Source: Actinoplanes sp. N902-109 (GTDB taxonomy: Bacteria > Actinomycetota > Actinomycetes > Mycobacteriales > Micromonosporaceae). From it: DNA of 64,000 nt. Location of the stretch: the NCBI RefSeq assembly GCF_000389965.1, contig NC_021191.1:2977501-3041500 (forward strand), given 5' to 3'. This document shows positions 52,662-61,561 of this stretch, piece by piece (within the stretch, counting starts at the first letter, position 1; every line of letters starts with the position of its first letter). The translations under genes and the position numbers were made by a program. The notes under the pieces are model-generated. The model searched no databases, had not been told where the DNA came from, and was given only the letters and a program-made list of their open reading frames with translations.

Positions 52662-53693
52662 TCAGGAAGCCCGCGGGTGGGCCCTGCGCGACCGGGCGAA
52701 CCGGGCCGGCGACTCGCCGTACCGCTTGCGGTACGCGCGGATGAAGTGGCTGCTGTCCGCGAAGTGCCATCGGGCGGCCACCTCGGAGACCGAGTAGGCA
52801 CCGAGCGGCGCGGTCAGGTCCTGTCGGGCCCGCTCGATCCGCCGGTGCCGGATGCGGGCCGCTACCGACTCGTCGGCCGTGGCGAACGCCCGGTGCAACG
52901 CGCGCACCGACACCCGTAGCTCGCGCGCCACCATCGACGGCGACAGATCGGGGTCGCCGAGGCGCTCGTCGATGACCTGGTGGGCGGCCCGGACCAGCGG
53001 GGCCGACAGCCGCGGCTCGGCGTCGTCGAACTCCCGCCGCATCGCGCCGCGGACCAGTTCCAGCATCGCGTCGCGGGCCGCCCAGACGCCGCCCGGCCCG
53101 AGTTGCTGCACCGTCTCGCCGAGCAGGTCGGCGTACGCCGTGACCAGGCGCATCTCGGGCGAGCCTGCCGACCCGACGACACCCCGGTCGTCAAGGCCGG
53201 GACCGAGCGCCGAGCTGGGCAGGATCAGCACCTTGGCCGAGGTGCCCGGCTGCACGTCGAACATCGTCGGCGCCGCGTTGCGCCGGGCGATGTAGGAGCC
53301 GGCCGGAACGGTCACCTGCGTCCCGCGGTCGCCGGGACCGGTGAACCACCAGCTGCCCGTGAACACCAGGTGCAGCAGCACCCGGGAACCGGGGTCGGCG
53401 GCGCCCAGCGTGCGGCCGGTCAGTGACTCGCTGTAGATATCGGCGATCACCACGTCCTCGGCGGTGACGGCCCGTGCTCTGATCCGGAAGTCCCCGGACG
53501 TTCCGACGTCGAACCCCGGCAACGGCATCGGCTCGCCGGTCTGCGCGTCCCAGTGGCGCCGGAAGACCTGGTATCCGTCCCGCTCCTGCGACGCCGGGGT
53601 GACGTCGGTCTGGAACGTCCGTACCGGCACGCTCGTCTCCTCTGCCTCGATCGTCAGGCGCTGGAGTTCCAGAAACGGGGCGCTGAGGTCCAA
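52662..53693 (-). CDS. AraC-family regulator (AraC-binding-like domain plus HTH)
   Basis: This 343-aa protein has an N-terminal cupin-like sensor (~1-200: VTAEDVVIADIYSESLTGR, then AGSYIARRNAAPTMFDV) of the group found in NdmR/FeaR-like regulators. The C-terminal AraC double HTH (~235-335) has VARELRVSVRALHRAFATAD and VSEVAARWHFADSSHFIRAY, followed by RYGESPARF. It is divergent from the O-methyltransferase gene with a 63-bp gap, so it probably controls that gene. The inducer is unknown. Confidence 0.9.
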   Translation of the reverse strand: MDLSAPFLELQRLTIEAEETSVPVRTFQTDVTPASQERDGYQVFRRHWDAQTGEPMPLPGFDVGTSGDFRIRARAVTAEDVVIADIYSESLTGRTLGAADPGSRVLLHLVFTGSWWFTGPGDRGTQVTVPAGSYIARRNAAPTMFDVQPGTSAKVLILPSSALGPGLDDRGVVGSAGSPEMRLVTAYADLLGETVQQLGPGGVWAARDAMLELVRGAMRREFDDAEPRLSAPLVRAAHQVIDERLGDPDLSPSMVARELRVSVRALHRAFATADESVAARIRHRRIERARQDLTAPLGAYSVSEVAARWHFADSSHFIRAYRKRYGESPARFARSRRAHPRAS

Positions 53694-53756
53694 GCGTCGC
53701 CGGGCCGGATCCCCCTAACCTGAAGCGGTTTCTCAACGTACAACAAAGGAGCTTCC

Positions 53757-54803
53757 ATGCCCGCAGCCCTCGGCCCCGACCAGACGCCGGAGGAGTTCGC
53801 GGCGAACGCAGCCGCCGTGATGAACCTCATCGCCGGTGGGATGACCACGCAGGTGCTGCACGCTCTCGTCGCTCTGCGTATTCCCGACCATATCGCGGAG
53901 GGCGCACAGACCGCTGCGGAGGTGAGCCGGCGCGAGGGCAGTCACGAGCACGCCACCTTCCGCCTGATGCGGGCGGCCGCCTCGATCGGCATCCTCACCT
54001 ATGCGGGGGAGCACCGGTTCGGCTTGAGCCCGCGCGCCCACCTGCTGCGCTCCGGCGTCCCCGGTTCGCTGCGGTCGTTGCTGCTCGTGCAGGCCGGCCC
54101 GGCGCACTGGAAGTCGCTGGGGGCGTTCCCCGAGGCGGTACGCCAGGGCGCGAGCCAGGCCGAGGAGGTGCTCGGGATGAGCATCTTCGACTACTACTCG
54201 CAGCCGGCGCACGTGGACGAGGCGACGGCTTTCAGCGAGGCCATGAGCGACGTCTCCGGCCTGGTCACCGCCGGCGTCGTGGGCCAGCTCAAGACCGACG
54301 GCGTGGCTACCGTCGTCGACGTCGGCGGCGCCGACGGGCACCTGGTGCTGGGACTGATCGAGGACCGGCCCGAGCTGACCGGGGTGGTGCTCGACCTCCC
54401 GCATGCCGCCGACATCGCCGGCCGGAACGCGTCGGCGCGGGGCCTGGCCGACCGTTTCACCGCGGTGGCCGGCGACTTCTTCACCGCCGTACCGGCCGGG
54501 GACCTGCACCTGCTCAAGACCGTCCTGCACGACTGGGACGACGACCGCTGCCGCACCATCCTGCGCAACTGCCGCGCGGCGACGACGGTCGGCGGGCGTG
54601 CCGTGGTCATCGAGATGCTGCTCGGTGAGCTCGGCGAACCCGACTTCACCGCCATCTCCGACCTGGCCATGCTGGCCCTGACCAACGGCATGGAACGCAA
54701 CCTGGACGAGTTCGACGCCCTGTTCACCGCAACCGGCTGGCAGCGGGGCGCGACCTATCCGGTCGGTGCCGGCTACCACGCCATCGAGATGGAGGCGGTC
54801 TGA
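53757..54803 (+). CDS. SAM-dependent O-methyltransferase (acetylserotonin/CrtF type)
   Basis: This 348-aa protein starts at an ATG after AAAGGAG. The N-terminal dimerisation winged helix (~20-95: MNLIAGGMTTQVLHALVALRI) is followed by a Rossmann methyltransferase with motif I VVDVGGADGHLVLGL, and LLKTVLHDWDDDRCRTILRN holding the catalytic His-Asp region. This family methylates phenolic or other hydroxyls in secondary metabolism. It is divergent from an AraC regulator; the acceptor substrate is unknown and no pathway genes are beside it. Confidence 0.9.
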   Translation: MPAALGPDQTPEEFAANAAAVMNLIAGGMTTQVLHALVALRIPDHIAEGAQTAAEVSRREGSHEHATFRLMRAAASIGILTYAGEHRFGLSPRAHLLRSGVPGSLRSLLLVQAGPAHWKSLGAFPEAVRQGASQAEEVLGMSIFDYYSQPAHVDEATAFSEAMSDVSGLVTAGVVGQLKTDGVATVVDVGGADGHLVLGLIEDRPELTGVVLDLPHAADIAGRNASARGLADRFTAVAGDFFTAVPAGDLHLLKTVLHDWDDDRCRTILRNCRAATTVGGRAVVIEMLLGELGEPDFTAISDLAMLALTNGMERNLDEFDALFTATGWQRGATYPVGAGYHAIEMEAV

Positions 54804-55087
54804 CAACCGCCGGCCGCCGGCCCGGGTCCTGGTGGCCGTCGTGCAGTGGGAGAACCAGCGGCGGGCGGCGCTGACCCGACCCCGGTGTCTCGAGATACTC
54901 CTCAGCGCCGGGTTCGGTCAGCATGCCGACGGAGCCGACGGTGGGTAACCGACACACGGACGCGCTGGAGACCCCCGTAGTGCGAGGGCCTCCGGCGAGG
55001 CGGTTGATCAGGTTGCCGTTGTCCGCGGCGCCGCTCGGCGAGCCACGTGTTTGCCGGCGCGTTGTGCGGCGTCGTACTCCCCGCGGC

Positions 55088-55981
55088 TTATCCCGCCGGC
55101 GTTTCGTTCAAGCCCAGACCACGCAGGATGTTGTCGCGGTTCGCGTTTCCGCGCAGCGCGGTCAAGGAGTTCAGGCGGCCCAGCAAAGTGGTGGAGGATG
55201 CGGGGCATTTCAAGTCTTGGATCGCCGACAAGGTCTTCTCGAAACGTTGGATGCGGCTTTCCAGGTCCGTTCCGCTCGGGAGGTTCGCGTTCTTGAGCGC
55301 TACCTGCGCGTTCACTTGGGCTTGAGTGGGTGGGCAGCGGCCGGGCACCTTGACCCCGGTGGGGCCTACGCGGTCGGCTGTCGCGTTCGGGTCGCCCGGG
55401 CTGAAACCCAGCGCCGGCACCAGAGCGTTGACGTCACCGGAGCCGGCTCCGGCGTTCCCCGTCGCTCCACTCGCGGCCGCGTCCCCGGATCCCGTGGCGG
55501 CTGCTCTGTCCGCCGGCGTTTCGTTCAAGCCCAGACCACGCAGGACGTTGTCGCGGTTCGCGTTCCCGCGCAGCGCCGTCAACGAGTTCAAGCGGCCCAG
55601 CAAAGTGGTGGAGGATGCGGGGCATTTCAAGTCTTGGATCGCCGACAAGGTCTTCTCGAAACGTTGGATGCGGCTTTCCAGGTCCGTTCCGCTCGGAAGG
55701 CTCGCATTCTTGAGCGCTACCTGCGCGTTCACTTGGGCTTGAGTGGGTGGGCAGCGGCCGGGCACTTTCACCCCGGTGGGGCCTACGCGGTCGGCTGTCG
55801 CGTTCGGGTCGCCCGGGCTGAAACCCAGCGCCGGCACCAAAGCGTCGATGGCTCCGGCGTTGCCCTGTTCGGCGGCCTGGCTCATCCCCGTGCCGACCGC
55901 GAGAGCCGAGCCGAGCAGCGCTGCGGCCGCACCTCCGATCAGCAGCTTGCGCGTCCGGCTGCTGACTCCGCGTCGATACAT
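55088..55981 (-). CDS. Secreted protein made of two near-identical 111-residue repeats
   Basis: This 297-aa protein starts at ATG 55981, with a twin-basic signal peptide (RTRKLLIGGAAAALLG; cleavage near SQAAEQ). Two copies of a unit beginning LVPALGFSPGDPNATADRVG and ending LRGLGLNET span ~46-156 and ~185-295. They differ at only a few positions and are joined by a Gly/Ala/Ser linker. Each unit has two Cys (GRCPPTQ, LKCPASS) and a helical core with LESRIQRFEKTLSAI. I recognise no family. The repeat suggests a recent internal duplication and perhaps a bivalent surface or binding protein. Confidence 0.75.
   Translation of the reverse strand: MYRRGVSSRTRKLLIGGAAAALLGSALAVGTGMSQAAEQGNAGAIDALVPALGFSPGDPNATADRVGPTGVKVPGRCPPTQAQVNAQVALKNASLPSGTDLESRIQRFEKTLSAIQDLKCPASSTTLLGRLNSLTALRGNANRDNVLRGLGLNETPADRAAATGSGDAAASGATGNAGAGSGDVNALVPALGFSPGDPNATADRVGPTGVKVPGRCPPTQAQVNAQVALKNANLPSGTDLESRIQRFEKTLSAIQDLKCPASSTTLLGRLNSLTALRGNANRDNILRGLGLNETPAG
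55096..55428 (-). repeat. Tandem internal repeat unit (3' copy in the gene)
   Basis: About 333 bp that recur at 55513-55845 with a 417-bp period and only a handful of mismatches at DNA level. Such high nucleotide identity points to a recent duplication or ongoing gene conversion within the secreted-protein gene. Confidence 0.85.
55513..55845 (-). repeat. Tandem internal repeat unit (5' copy in the gene)
   Basis: Partner of 55096-55428 in the same orientation. The 84-bp spacer between the units encodes a low-complexity Ala/Gly/Ser linker. Confidence 0.85.
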
Positions 55982-56211
55982 GCACGGCTCCTCGTCGTCT
56001 CGGTGCTGCTTGTGCCGAGATGTACGAGCAGTGATGTGGCAGCAGTTCAAGACGCTCAGCAAGCGTTCCTTAAAGTTTCTTTAACGCAACTCCCCGGGCG
56101 TGCAGACAGCCCACGCCGACTGCAGGCACCCAGGCCTGGTTACAACGAGCTAACGCCAAGGCCAGCCACTACGCCCCACAAGCCCTCACCAACCCTGTAA
56201 CGGCGGGGGTA

Positions 56212-57729
56212 TCAGTGCGCCGGCACAGCATCCTTGTTCAGTTCGATGGTGCCGGAACGGAAGGTAGCGGCGGTGATGACTGCTCCGACGACGAAGACGC
56301 CGATGGCAATCCAGAAGACGGTGTGGTAGCTCGAGAGAGCGGCGAGCGCTTGCATCCGGTGGGCGGGCTGGTCGGCGTGGTGGGAGAGGTATCGGTCGGT
56401 CGCGGTTGCGCTGACGTAGGTGAACAGCGCCAAGCCGATCGCGCCGCCCACCTGCTGCATCGTGTTGACCAGGGCGGATGCGACACCCGAATGGGAGCTC
56501 GCGACACCGGCGGTAGCGACGTTTTGAGCGGATCCGAAGATCAGGCCGGTGCCGAACCCGGCGAGGAGGATGGCGGGGAGCACACCGCTCACGTACTCGG
56601 TGTTGAGGTTGATGCGGGTGAGCAGCAGCAAGGACGCGGCACTGGACAGGCAACCCGCGGGGATGATCGGGCGGGGACCGAACCGGGGCAGCAGTGCTGA
56701 CCCGGAGATTCCCGCGCCGACGACCAATGCTGCGGCGAAGGGCAGGAACGCGAAGCCGGCGGCTGTGGCTGAGAAGCCCAGGATTTGCTGAAGGAAGTAC
56801 GACAAGTAGAGGAAGATCGCGAACGAGCCGACCCCCGAGATGGCGATGCCGGAGTAGGCCGCGCCGCGGTTGCGGTCCAGGATCACCGAGAACGGCAGGA
56901 GCGGGTGGTCGGTGCGCATCTCGCGTGCCACGAACGCGGTGATGAGCAGGACTCCTGCGAGTACCGGCAGCCAGGTGGCCGGTGTCTTCCATCCGTCGAT
57001 GGCGGAGTTGCCGAGGCCGAAGACGATGCCACCGAGTCCTCCGGCGACGAGCAGGGCGCCGGGTAGGTCGATCGACCTGGATGATGCGTCTGTCGGTACG
57101 CCCTCGCGATCTCGGACGAACGCGAGCGTGCCCAAGGTGGCCACGGCCGCGATGGCGACATTGATGTAGAGGCACCACCGCCAGGACAGTTGGTCGGTGA
57201 GCACGCCGCCCGCAATCAGCCCGATTGCTCCGCCCATTCCTGAGACCGCTCCGAAGACAGCGAACGCCTTGCCACGCTCGGACGGGTTGTTGGCGAATGT
57301 CACCGAGACCAGGGACAACGCCGCGGGCGCCAGTACCGCTGCGAACAGGCCCTGACTGATCCGGGCAGTCAGGAGCACCTCGAAGGTGGGGGCCGCGCCA
57401 CCGATGGCTGAGGACACGGCGAAGCCGACGAGGCCGATGTAGAGCAGTCTCAGCCTGCCGAAGCGATCTGCCAAGCGGCCACCGAACAGCAGGAGGCTGC
57501 CATAAGTAAGGGCGTACCCGGTGACGAGCCACTCGCGGTTGTCCAGATCGAACCCCAGGTCGTTCTGAGCGCTCGGCAGGGCAATGTTGATGATCGTCCC
57601 GTCAAGAACATCCATCAGCTGGACAAGACTCAGCACGAGCAGTGCCACCCACCGGCTCGTGTCTGCCGTACGGCTGCCTGATGGGCTCAGAACCTCATCA
57701 GGCGCGGCTTTGCCACTCATCTCATTCAC
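56212..57729 (-). CDS. DHA2-family drug efflux transporter under TetR control
   Basis: This 505-aa protein starts at GTG 57729 (an ATG at 57720 is also good). It has 14 hydrophobic segments, VLDGTIINIALPSAQNDLGF in TM1, GGRLADRFGRLRLLYIGL in the loop 2-3 motif, and ISQGLFAAVLAPAALSLV. It differs from the DHA2 pump at 16376 but belongs to the same EmrB/QacA branch. It is divergent from a TetR regulator whose gap contains two palindromes, so it is a typical self-contained, inducible efflux unit. Confidence 0.93.
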   Translation of the reverse strand: MNEMSGKAAPDEVLSPSGSRTADTSRWVALLVLSLVQLMDVLDGTIINIALPSAQNDLGFDLDNREWLVTGYALTYGSLLLFGGRLADRFGRLRLLYIGLVGFAVSSAIGGAAPTFEVLLTARISQGLFAAVLAPAALSLVSVTFANNPSERGKAFAVFGAVSGMGGAIGLIAGGVLTDQLSWRWCLYINVAIAAVATLGTLAFVRDREGVPTDASSRSIDLPGALLVAGGLGGIVFGLGNSAIDGWKTPATWLPVLAGVLLITAFVAREMRTDHPLLPFSVILDRNRGAAYSGIAISGVGSFAIFLYLSYFLQQILGFSATAAGFAFLPFAAALVVGAGISGSALLPRFGPRPIIPAGCLSSAASLLLLTRINLNTEYVSGVLPAILLAGFGTGLIFGSAQNVATAGVASSHSGVASALVNTMQQVGGAIGLALFTYVSATATDRYLSHHADQPAHRMQALAALSSYHTVFWIAIGVFVVGAVITAATFRSGTIELNKDAVPAH

Positions 57730-57789
57730 TCCGGGCTCGAGTTGTCGCTGCCGGTGAGTCCGGCAGGGGTGAAGAACCCGGGCGAACGC

Positions 57790-57825
57790 TACACTCAGTG
57801 TAAAAATTTTTCTACACTGAATGTA
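57790..57825. promoter_or_regulatory. Paired palindromic operators between the DHA2 pump and TetR genes
   Basis: TACACTCAGTGTA (57790-57802, perfect) and TACACTGAATGTA (57813-57825, one mismatch in the arms) are 23 bp apart around an A/T-rich core. They are strong candidates for the TetR-family binding sites and would cover both divergent promoters. Confidence 0.75.
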
Positions 57826-57872
57826 ATATGTCGATCCTCACCCCGATCAGCCGAGAGGGAGACGACCGGACG

Positions 57873-58586
57873 ATGACTGGTGACGAGCGACGCCCCGCCG
57901 GGACTCGTGAGCGCAAGCGCCAGGAGCTACGACGCAGGCTGTCCGACACGGCCACGGCGATGTTCCTTGCGGACGGGTTCGATGCCGTTCGAGTGTCAGA
58001 CATCGCCGAAGCATGCGGAGTGTCGACCAAGACTGTCTGGAACCACTTCCCCACGAAGGAATCGCTCATCCTCGACAGGGGTGAGCGGCTTGCCACCGAA
58101 CTCGACAAGGCCGCCGATGCCCGGCAGGAGCCGATCGGAGGACAGCACGTCCTCGACGTCGTCGTGTCCTGCATCCGGAGCGAAATCTCATTGCTCGACG
58201 ACGAACCGGTCGAAGGCCACGACAGCGAGGTCATTGGCGCGATTCAGGCGTTCGTGCTGCTCGTAGGTGCGAACCCGGGCCTGCGTGCCGCTACCGCCGA
58301 GCGCCAGGAGTCCCTCACGAACTCAGCGATGAGAGCGGTCGCGCACCAGGCTCGCCTGCCCGTCGACTCGCCCCACGTCCACATCCTCGCAGGGGCGCTG
58401 ATAAGCCTCTGGCGACTTCACTTGAGCGGGCTCCTGAGGCTGGGTGACGGCACCCATGCGACGCATGACATTCGCGAGCACGTACTCCGAGACCTCGAAG
58501 TCGGTGCGGCCCTTGTTCGCCGCCTCTTCCGTGAGACTGCGCGCGCCGGCGCGACGGTGCTTGATCCGCATCCCTCCGCCCACTGA
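57873..58586 (+). CDS. TetR-family transcriptional regulator
   Basis: This 237-aa protein starts at the ATG 57873, which has a GAGAGGGAG ribosome site and a normal-length lead (MTGDERRPAGTRERKRQ). An ATG at 57828 is possible but sits 2 bp after the operator. The N-terminal HTH is FDAVRVSDIAEACGVSTKTVWNHF. The C-terminal ligand domain is all helical. It should repress the divergent DHA2 pump and itself through the TACACT palindromes, releasing when a toxic compound binds. Confidence 0.92.
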   Translation: MTGDERRPAGTRERKRQELRRRLSDTATAMFLADGFDAVRVSDIAEACGVSTKTVWNHFPTKESLILDRGERLATELDKAADARQEPIGGQHVLDVVVSCIRSEISLLDDEPVEGHDSEVIGAIQAFVLLVGANPGLRAATAERQESLTNSAMRAVAHQARLPVDSPHVHILAGALISLWRLHLSGLLRLGDGTHATHDIREHVLRDLEVGAALVRRLFRETARAGATVLDPHPSAH

Positions 58587-58601
58587 TGATCGGGGGCCGC
58601 T

Positions 58602-58632
58602 CTTCCCCGCGCCGGTGTGCGGCGCGGGGAAG
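58602..58632. terminator. Hairpin terminator between convergent TetR and GH10 genes
   Basis: CTTCCCCGCGCCG (58602-58614) pairs perfectly with CGGCGCGGGGAAG (58620-58632) around a 5-nt loop, 15-16 bp from both stops. It would act in both directions. Confidence 0.88.
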
Positions 58633-58647
58633 GGCTCCTCGGTCAGC

Positions 58648-60150
58648 TCACGCCGGGGTGCAGGTGGGCGTGAGGTCGGTGGCGCTGCCGGTGCCCTGGA
58701 AGCCGAACTCCGTCGACTGCCCGGCCGCGACCTGCCCGTTGTAGCTGACGTTGGTGAACCGGACGGCGCCGCTGGTGCCTGCGTTGGCCGCGCTCCAGGT
58801 GCTGGTCACGGCCGCTCCGCTGGGCAGGGTCAGGCCGACCGTCCAGCCGTTGATCGGCGCGGAGCCGGCGGTGACGCGTACCGTTGCCACGAACCCGCCG
58901 TTCCAGGAGTTGAGCGACACCGAAGCCGAGCAGCCGGCCGGGGCCGGGGGTGAGCTGCTGGGGGAGACGGTCGGGGAGACCGTGGGTGAGACGGTCGGTG
59001 AGGCCGTCGGCGAGCTGGGCGGGGTCGAGGTGCCCCGGCCCTTGTTGAGCTCTTCGAGTACGGCCGTGTAGGCGGCCTTCTTCTGGTAGTTGCCGTTGGA
59101 CCCGGTGAAGAGCAGCCCGCGCTCGGAGGAGCGCCACGACTCGCTGTCGGAGATGCCCCACACCGTGATGCCGGTGCACCGCGTGACGTTCAGGCAGGCC
59201 CGGACGACCTTGCGGTAGTTCTCGGCCTGTCCTTGGCCGATGTCGTTGTTGCTCAGGTCGTCGTCGATGTCGAGTTCGCTGAGGTGCACCTCGACCCCGA
59301 GATCGGCGAAGCGCTGGATGTTGGCCTGCAGGTCGTTGGTGATGATGCTGTTCGGGTTGTCGTTGAAGTGGCTTTGGAACCCGACGCAGTCGATCAGCTT
59401 GGTCGACCCCTGGGTGTAAGTCTTGACGATGTCGTACAACGCGTCGGCCTTGCGGTTGCGTCCGCCGCCCTGGACGGTCAGACCCTCGACGTCGTAGTCG
59501 TTGATGCACAGTTTCGTGCTCAGCCCGTTCTGCTGGACGACCTGCTTGGCCCGGGTGAACGAGTCGCGGATGTAGTCGGTGTCGCCGGAGTCGAAGTAGT
59601 CGCCGTCGCCGTTGGCGTCGCGGTCCAGCGTGTGCGGCCACTGCCCGCGGCGGGTCCCGGCGTTGTTGTCGGCCAAGGACTCGTTGACCACGTCCCAGTA
59701 CGCGACCCGGTTGCCCCACCGCAGCAAAGCGTTGCCGATGTAGGTGTTCAGCGTCGACTGGCTGGCGCCCTGCAACGATCCGGCCTGCGAGTACCAGACC
59801 ATCGTGTGGCCGCGTACCACCATGTTGTTCGATTGCGCGAAGTTGACGAGGGTGTCGGCGTTGCCGGTGTTGCGCAGCGTGCCGTTGGCGTTGGCGATCG
59901 CGTCCGGCTTCATGTCGTTCTCGGGCGTGAGCTGGCCGAACTCATTCGAGAAGAAGGCGTTCACCCGGCTCGGCCCGGCGGCCGCGCCGAAGAACAGACC
60001 GGCCTGGGCGGCGGCGGCGCGCAGGGTGGTCGCGGCGGCCTCCGCGGTGCCGGCGGAGCCCACGTACACGACGCCCCCGGCGAGTATCATCGCCGCCCCG
60101 GCTGCTGCAAGTTTCGGGTGCCTTCCGGTATGTGCCTTTCCAGCTCTCAC
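58648..60150 (-). CDS. Secreted GH10 endo-xylanase with PT/S linker and CBM2
   Basis: This protein has 500 aa from GTG 60150, which has GAGGAGAG 7 nt upstream; an ATG at 60165 is 5 codons longer. The signal peptide ends near GTAEA. The GH10 domain (~40-345) has acid/base Glu in YWDVVNES and nucleophile Glu in VHLSELDID. Two oddities appear: the usual active-site VWHSQ is VWYSQ, and an Asp-rich loop (DRDANGDGDYFDSGD), like a calcium site, follows the acid/base. A linker of PTVSPTV repeats leads to a family 2 carbohydrate-binding module (~405-500: CSASVSLNSWNGGF, then NGWTVGLTLPSG). It should cut xylan in plant cell walls. Confidence 0.93.
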   Translation of the reverse strand: MRAGKAHTGRHPKLAAAGAAMILAGGVVYVGSAGTAEAAATTLRAAAAQAGLFFGAAAGPSRVNAFFSNEFGQLTPENDMKPDAIANANGTLRNTGNADTLVNFAQSNNMVVRGHTMVWYSQAGSLQGASQSTLNTYIGNALLRWGNRVAYWDVVNESLADNNAGTRRGQWPHTLDRDANGDGDYFDSGDTDYIRDSFTRAKQVVQQNGLSTKLCINDYDVEGLTVQGGGRNRKADALYDIVKTYTQGSTKLIDCVGFQSHFNDNPNSIITNDLQANIQRFADLGVEVHLSELDIDDDLSNNDIGQGQAENYRKVVRACLNVTRCTGITVWGISDSESWRSSERGLLFTGSNGNYQKKAAYTAVLEELNKGRGTSTPPSSPTASPTVSPTVSPTVSPSSSPPAPAGCSASVSLNSWNGGFVATVRVTAGSAPINGWTVGLTLPSGAAVTSTWSAANAGTSGAVRFTNVSYNGQVAAGQSTEFGFQGTGSATDLTPTCTPA

Positions 60151-60193
60151 GAGATCTCTCCTCATCGATGCGTTGAGAAGAGCCTTCTTAAGA

Positions 60194-60211
60194 TATTGGC
60201 GCTTGTCAATA
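60194..60211. promoter_or_regulatory. Dyad upstream of the xylanase gene
   Basis: TATTG-GCGCTTGT-CAATA lies 44 bp before the longer ATG. On the minus strand it includes TTGACA, so it may be an operator overlapping a -35 box. No clear -10 box is seen. Confidence 0.4.
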
Positions 60212-60417
60212 CATGCGTTGTTCTGCGCCGTCGGTCGCCGAAACTTCCGGGTACACCCGGTGGGCAGTTCGCGATGTGGTCAAGCACCCCGGGGGCCTAA
60301 CCGGAGCATGGTTTGCAGACGACCTCGGCCACCGCTGCTGCCCGCGCGGCGAGAGGCAGGGCGGCATCGACTCCGGCCGCCAGATCGCCCGCCACGTCCG
60401 CCAACCACTCAACTTAA

Positions 60418-60486
60418 GTACCTCCGGTACGTTGACAGTCGTACCGGCAGTACTTTAACGTCGTCAGGGCAAGATACCGACGGTAC
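60418..60486 (+). promoter_or_regulatory. Promoter with three near-identical 13-bp palindromic operators upstream of SDR
   Basis: GTACCTCCGGTAC (60418-60430), GTACCGGCAGTAC (60441-60453) and ATACCGACGGTAC (60474-60486) share the pattern TACC-nnn-GGTA with small deviations. They bracket TTGACA (60432-60437) and TTTAAC (60454-60459), a good -35/-10 pair with a 16-bp spacer. They look like TetR/MarR-type sites, but the regulator is not adjacent on this window. Confidence 0.65.
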
Positions 60487-60506
60487 TCAAAGCTGAGGGG
60501 CACATC

Positions 60507-61424
60507 ATGAGCAGCACGTGGACGACGGCGAACATCCCCGACCAGCACGGGCGGGTGGCCGTGGTGACCGGGGCCAACACCGGGCTGGGATACGAGACGG
60601 CCAAAGCACTCGCCGAGCGCGGAGCATCCGTGGTGCTCGCCGTGCGCAACGTCGAGAAGGGCAAGCAGGCCGCGGCCCGCATGACCGGCGACGTGAGCGT
60701 GCAGGCGCTCGACCTGACCTCGCTCGACTCGGTCCGCACCGCCGCGGCGGCCCTGCGGTCGCGCCTCGACCGCATCGACCTGTTGATCAACAACGCCGGC
60801 GTGATGTACACCCCGAAACAGACCACCCGCGACGGCTACGAGATGCAGTTCGGCACCAACCACCTCGGCCACTTCGCGCTCACCGGGCTGCTCCTGGACC
60901 GGCTGCTGCCGGTGCCCGGCTCGCGCGTGGTTACGGTCAGCAGCACCGGGCACCGCATCCGCGCGGCGATCCACTTCGACGACCTTCAGTGGCAGCGCTC
61001 GTACAGCCGGGCCGGCGCCTACGGCCAGTCCAAACTGGCCAACCTGATGTTCACCTACGAGCTGCAGCGCCGGCTCGCCGCGCACACCACCACCGTCGCG
61101 GTTGCCGCGCACCCGGGCCTGTCCAGCACCGAACTGACCCGCAACAGTCCCGCTCTCTTCCGGCTCCCGATCACCCTGGTCGCGCCGCTGGCCACCCAGA
61201 CACCGGCCATGGGCGCCCTGCCGACCCTGCGCGCCGCCACCGACCCCGCCGCACTCGGCGGTCAGTACTACGGCCCCGGCGGTCGTTTCGAGATCAAGGG
61301 CCACCCCCGGCTGGTCACCTCCAGCCCCGACTCGTACGAGGTGGCCGTCCAGCAGCGGCTGTGGGCGGTCTCCGAAGACCTCACCGGCGTACGGTTCCCC
61401 GTTCTGCAGAAGACCGGCCGATGA
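60507..61424 (+). CDS. Short-chain dehydrogenase/reductase (retinol dehydrogenase-like SDR)
   Basis: This 305-aa classical SDR has the cofactor motif VAVVTGANTGLGYETAKAL, NNAG in LLINNAGVMYTP, a catalytic Ser in VVTVSSTGHR, and YxxxK in AYGQSKLANLMF. Its sequence resembles WWOX/retinol-dehydrogenase-like SDRs common in actinomycetes. The substrate is unknown. It is preceded by a well-formed promoter with three palindromes, so it is likely induced by a specific compound. TGAGGGG lies before the ATG. Confidence 0.92.
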   Translation: MSSTWTTANIPDQHGRVAVVTGANTGLGYETAKALAERGASVVLAVRNVEKGKQAAARMTGDVSVQALDLTSLDSVRTAAAALRSRLDRIDLLINNAGVMYTPKQTTRDGYEMQFGTNHLGHFALTGLLLDRLLPVPGSRVVTVSSTGHRIRAAIHFDDLQWQRSYSRAGAYGQSKLANLMFTYELQRRLAAHTTTVAVAAHPGLSSTELTRNSPALFRLPITLVAPLATQTPAMGALPTLRAATDPAALGGQYYGPGGRFEIKGHPRLVTSSPDSYEVAVQQRLWAVSEDLTGVRFPVLQKTGR

Positions 61425-61561
61425 CCCACAGCGTCGTCAGCCCGCCACCGTCCCGCCCTACCTCTGCGAAGTCGGCCGGTAGTTGACGGGTGCCGTGCCG
61501 GCGGAGCTCAGGCGGATGGGGCAGATGCCGATCAAAACGATGACTGCGGAGGGGGTACGCG

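Noticed and set aside
55096..55845. Two-unit repeat considered as a CRISPR-like or satellite array
   Set aside because: Units are 333 bp, in frame with a secreted-protein gene and only two in number; no short regularly spaced repeats exist here or elsewhere in the window.
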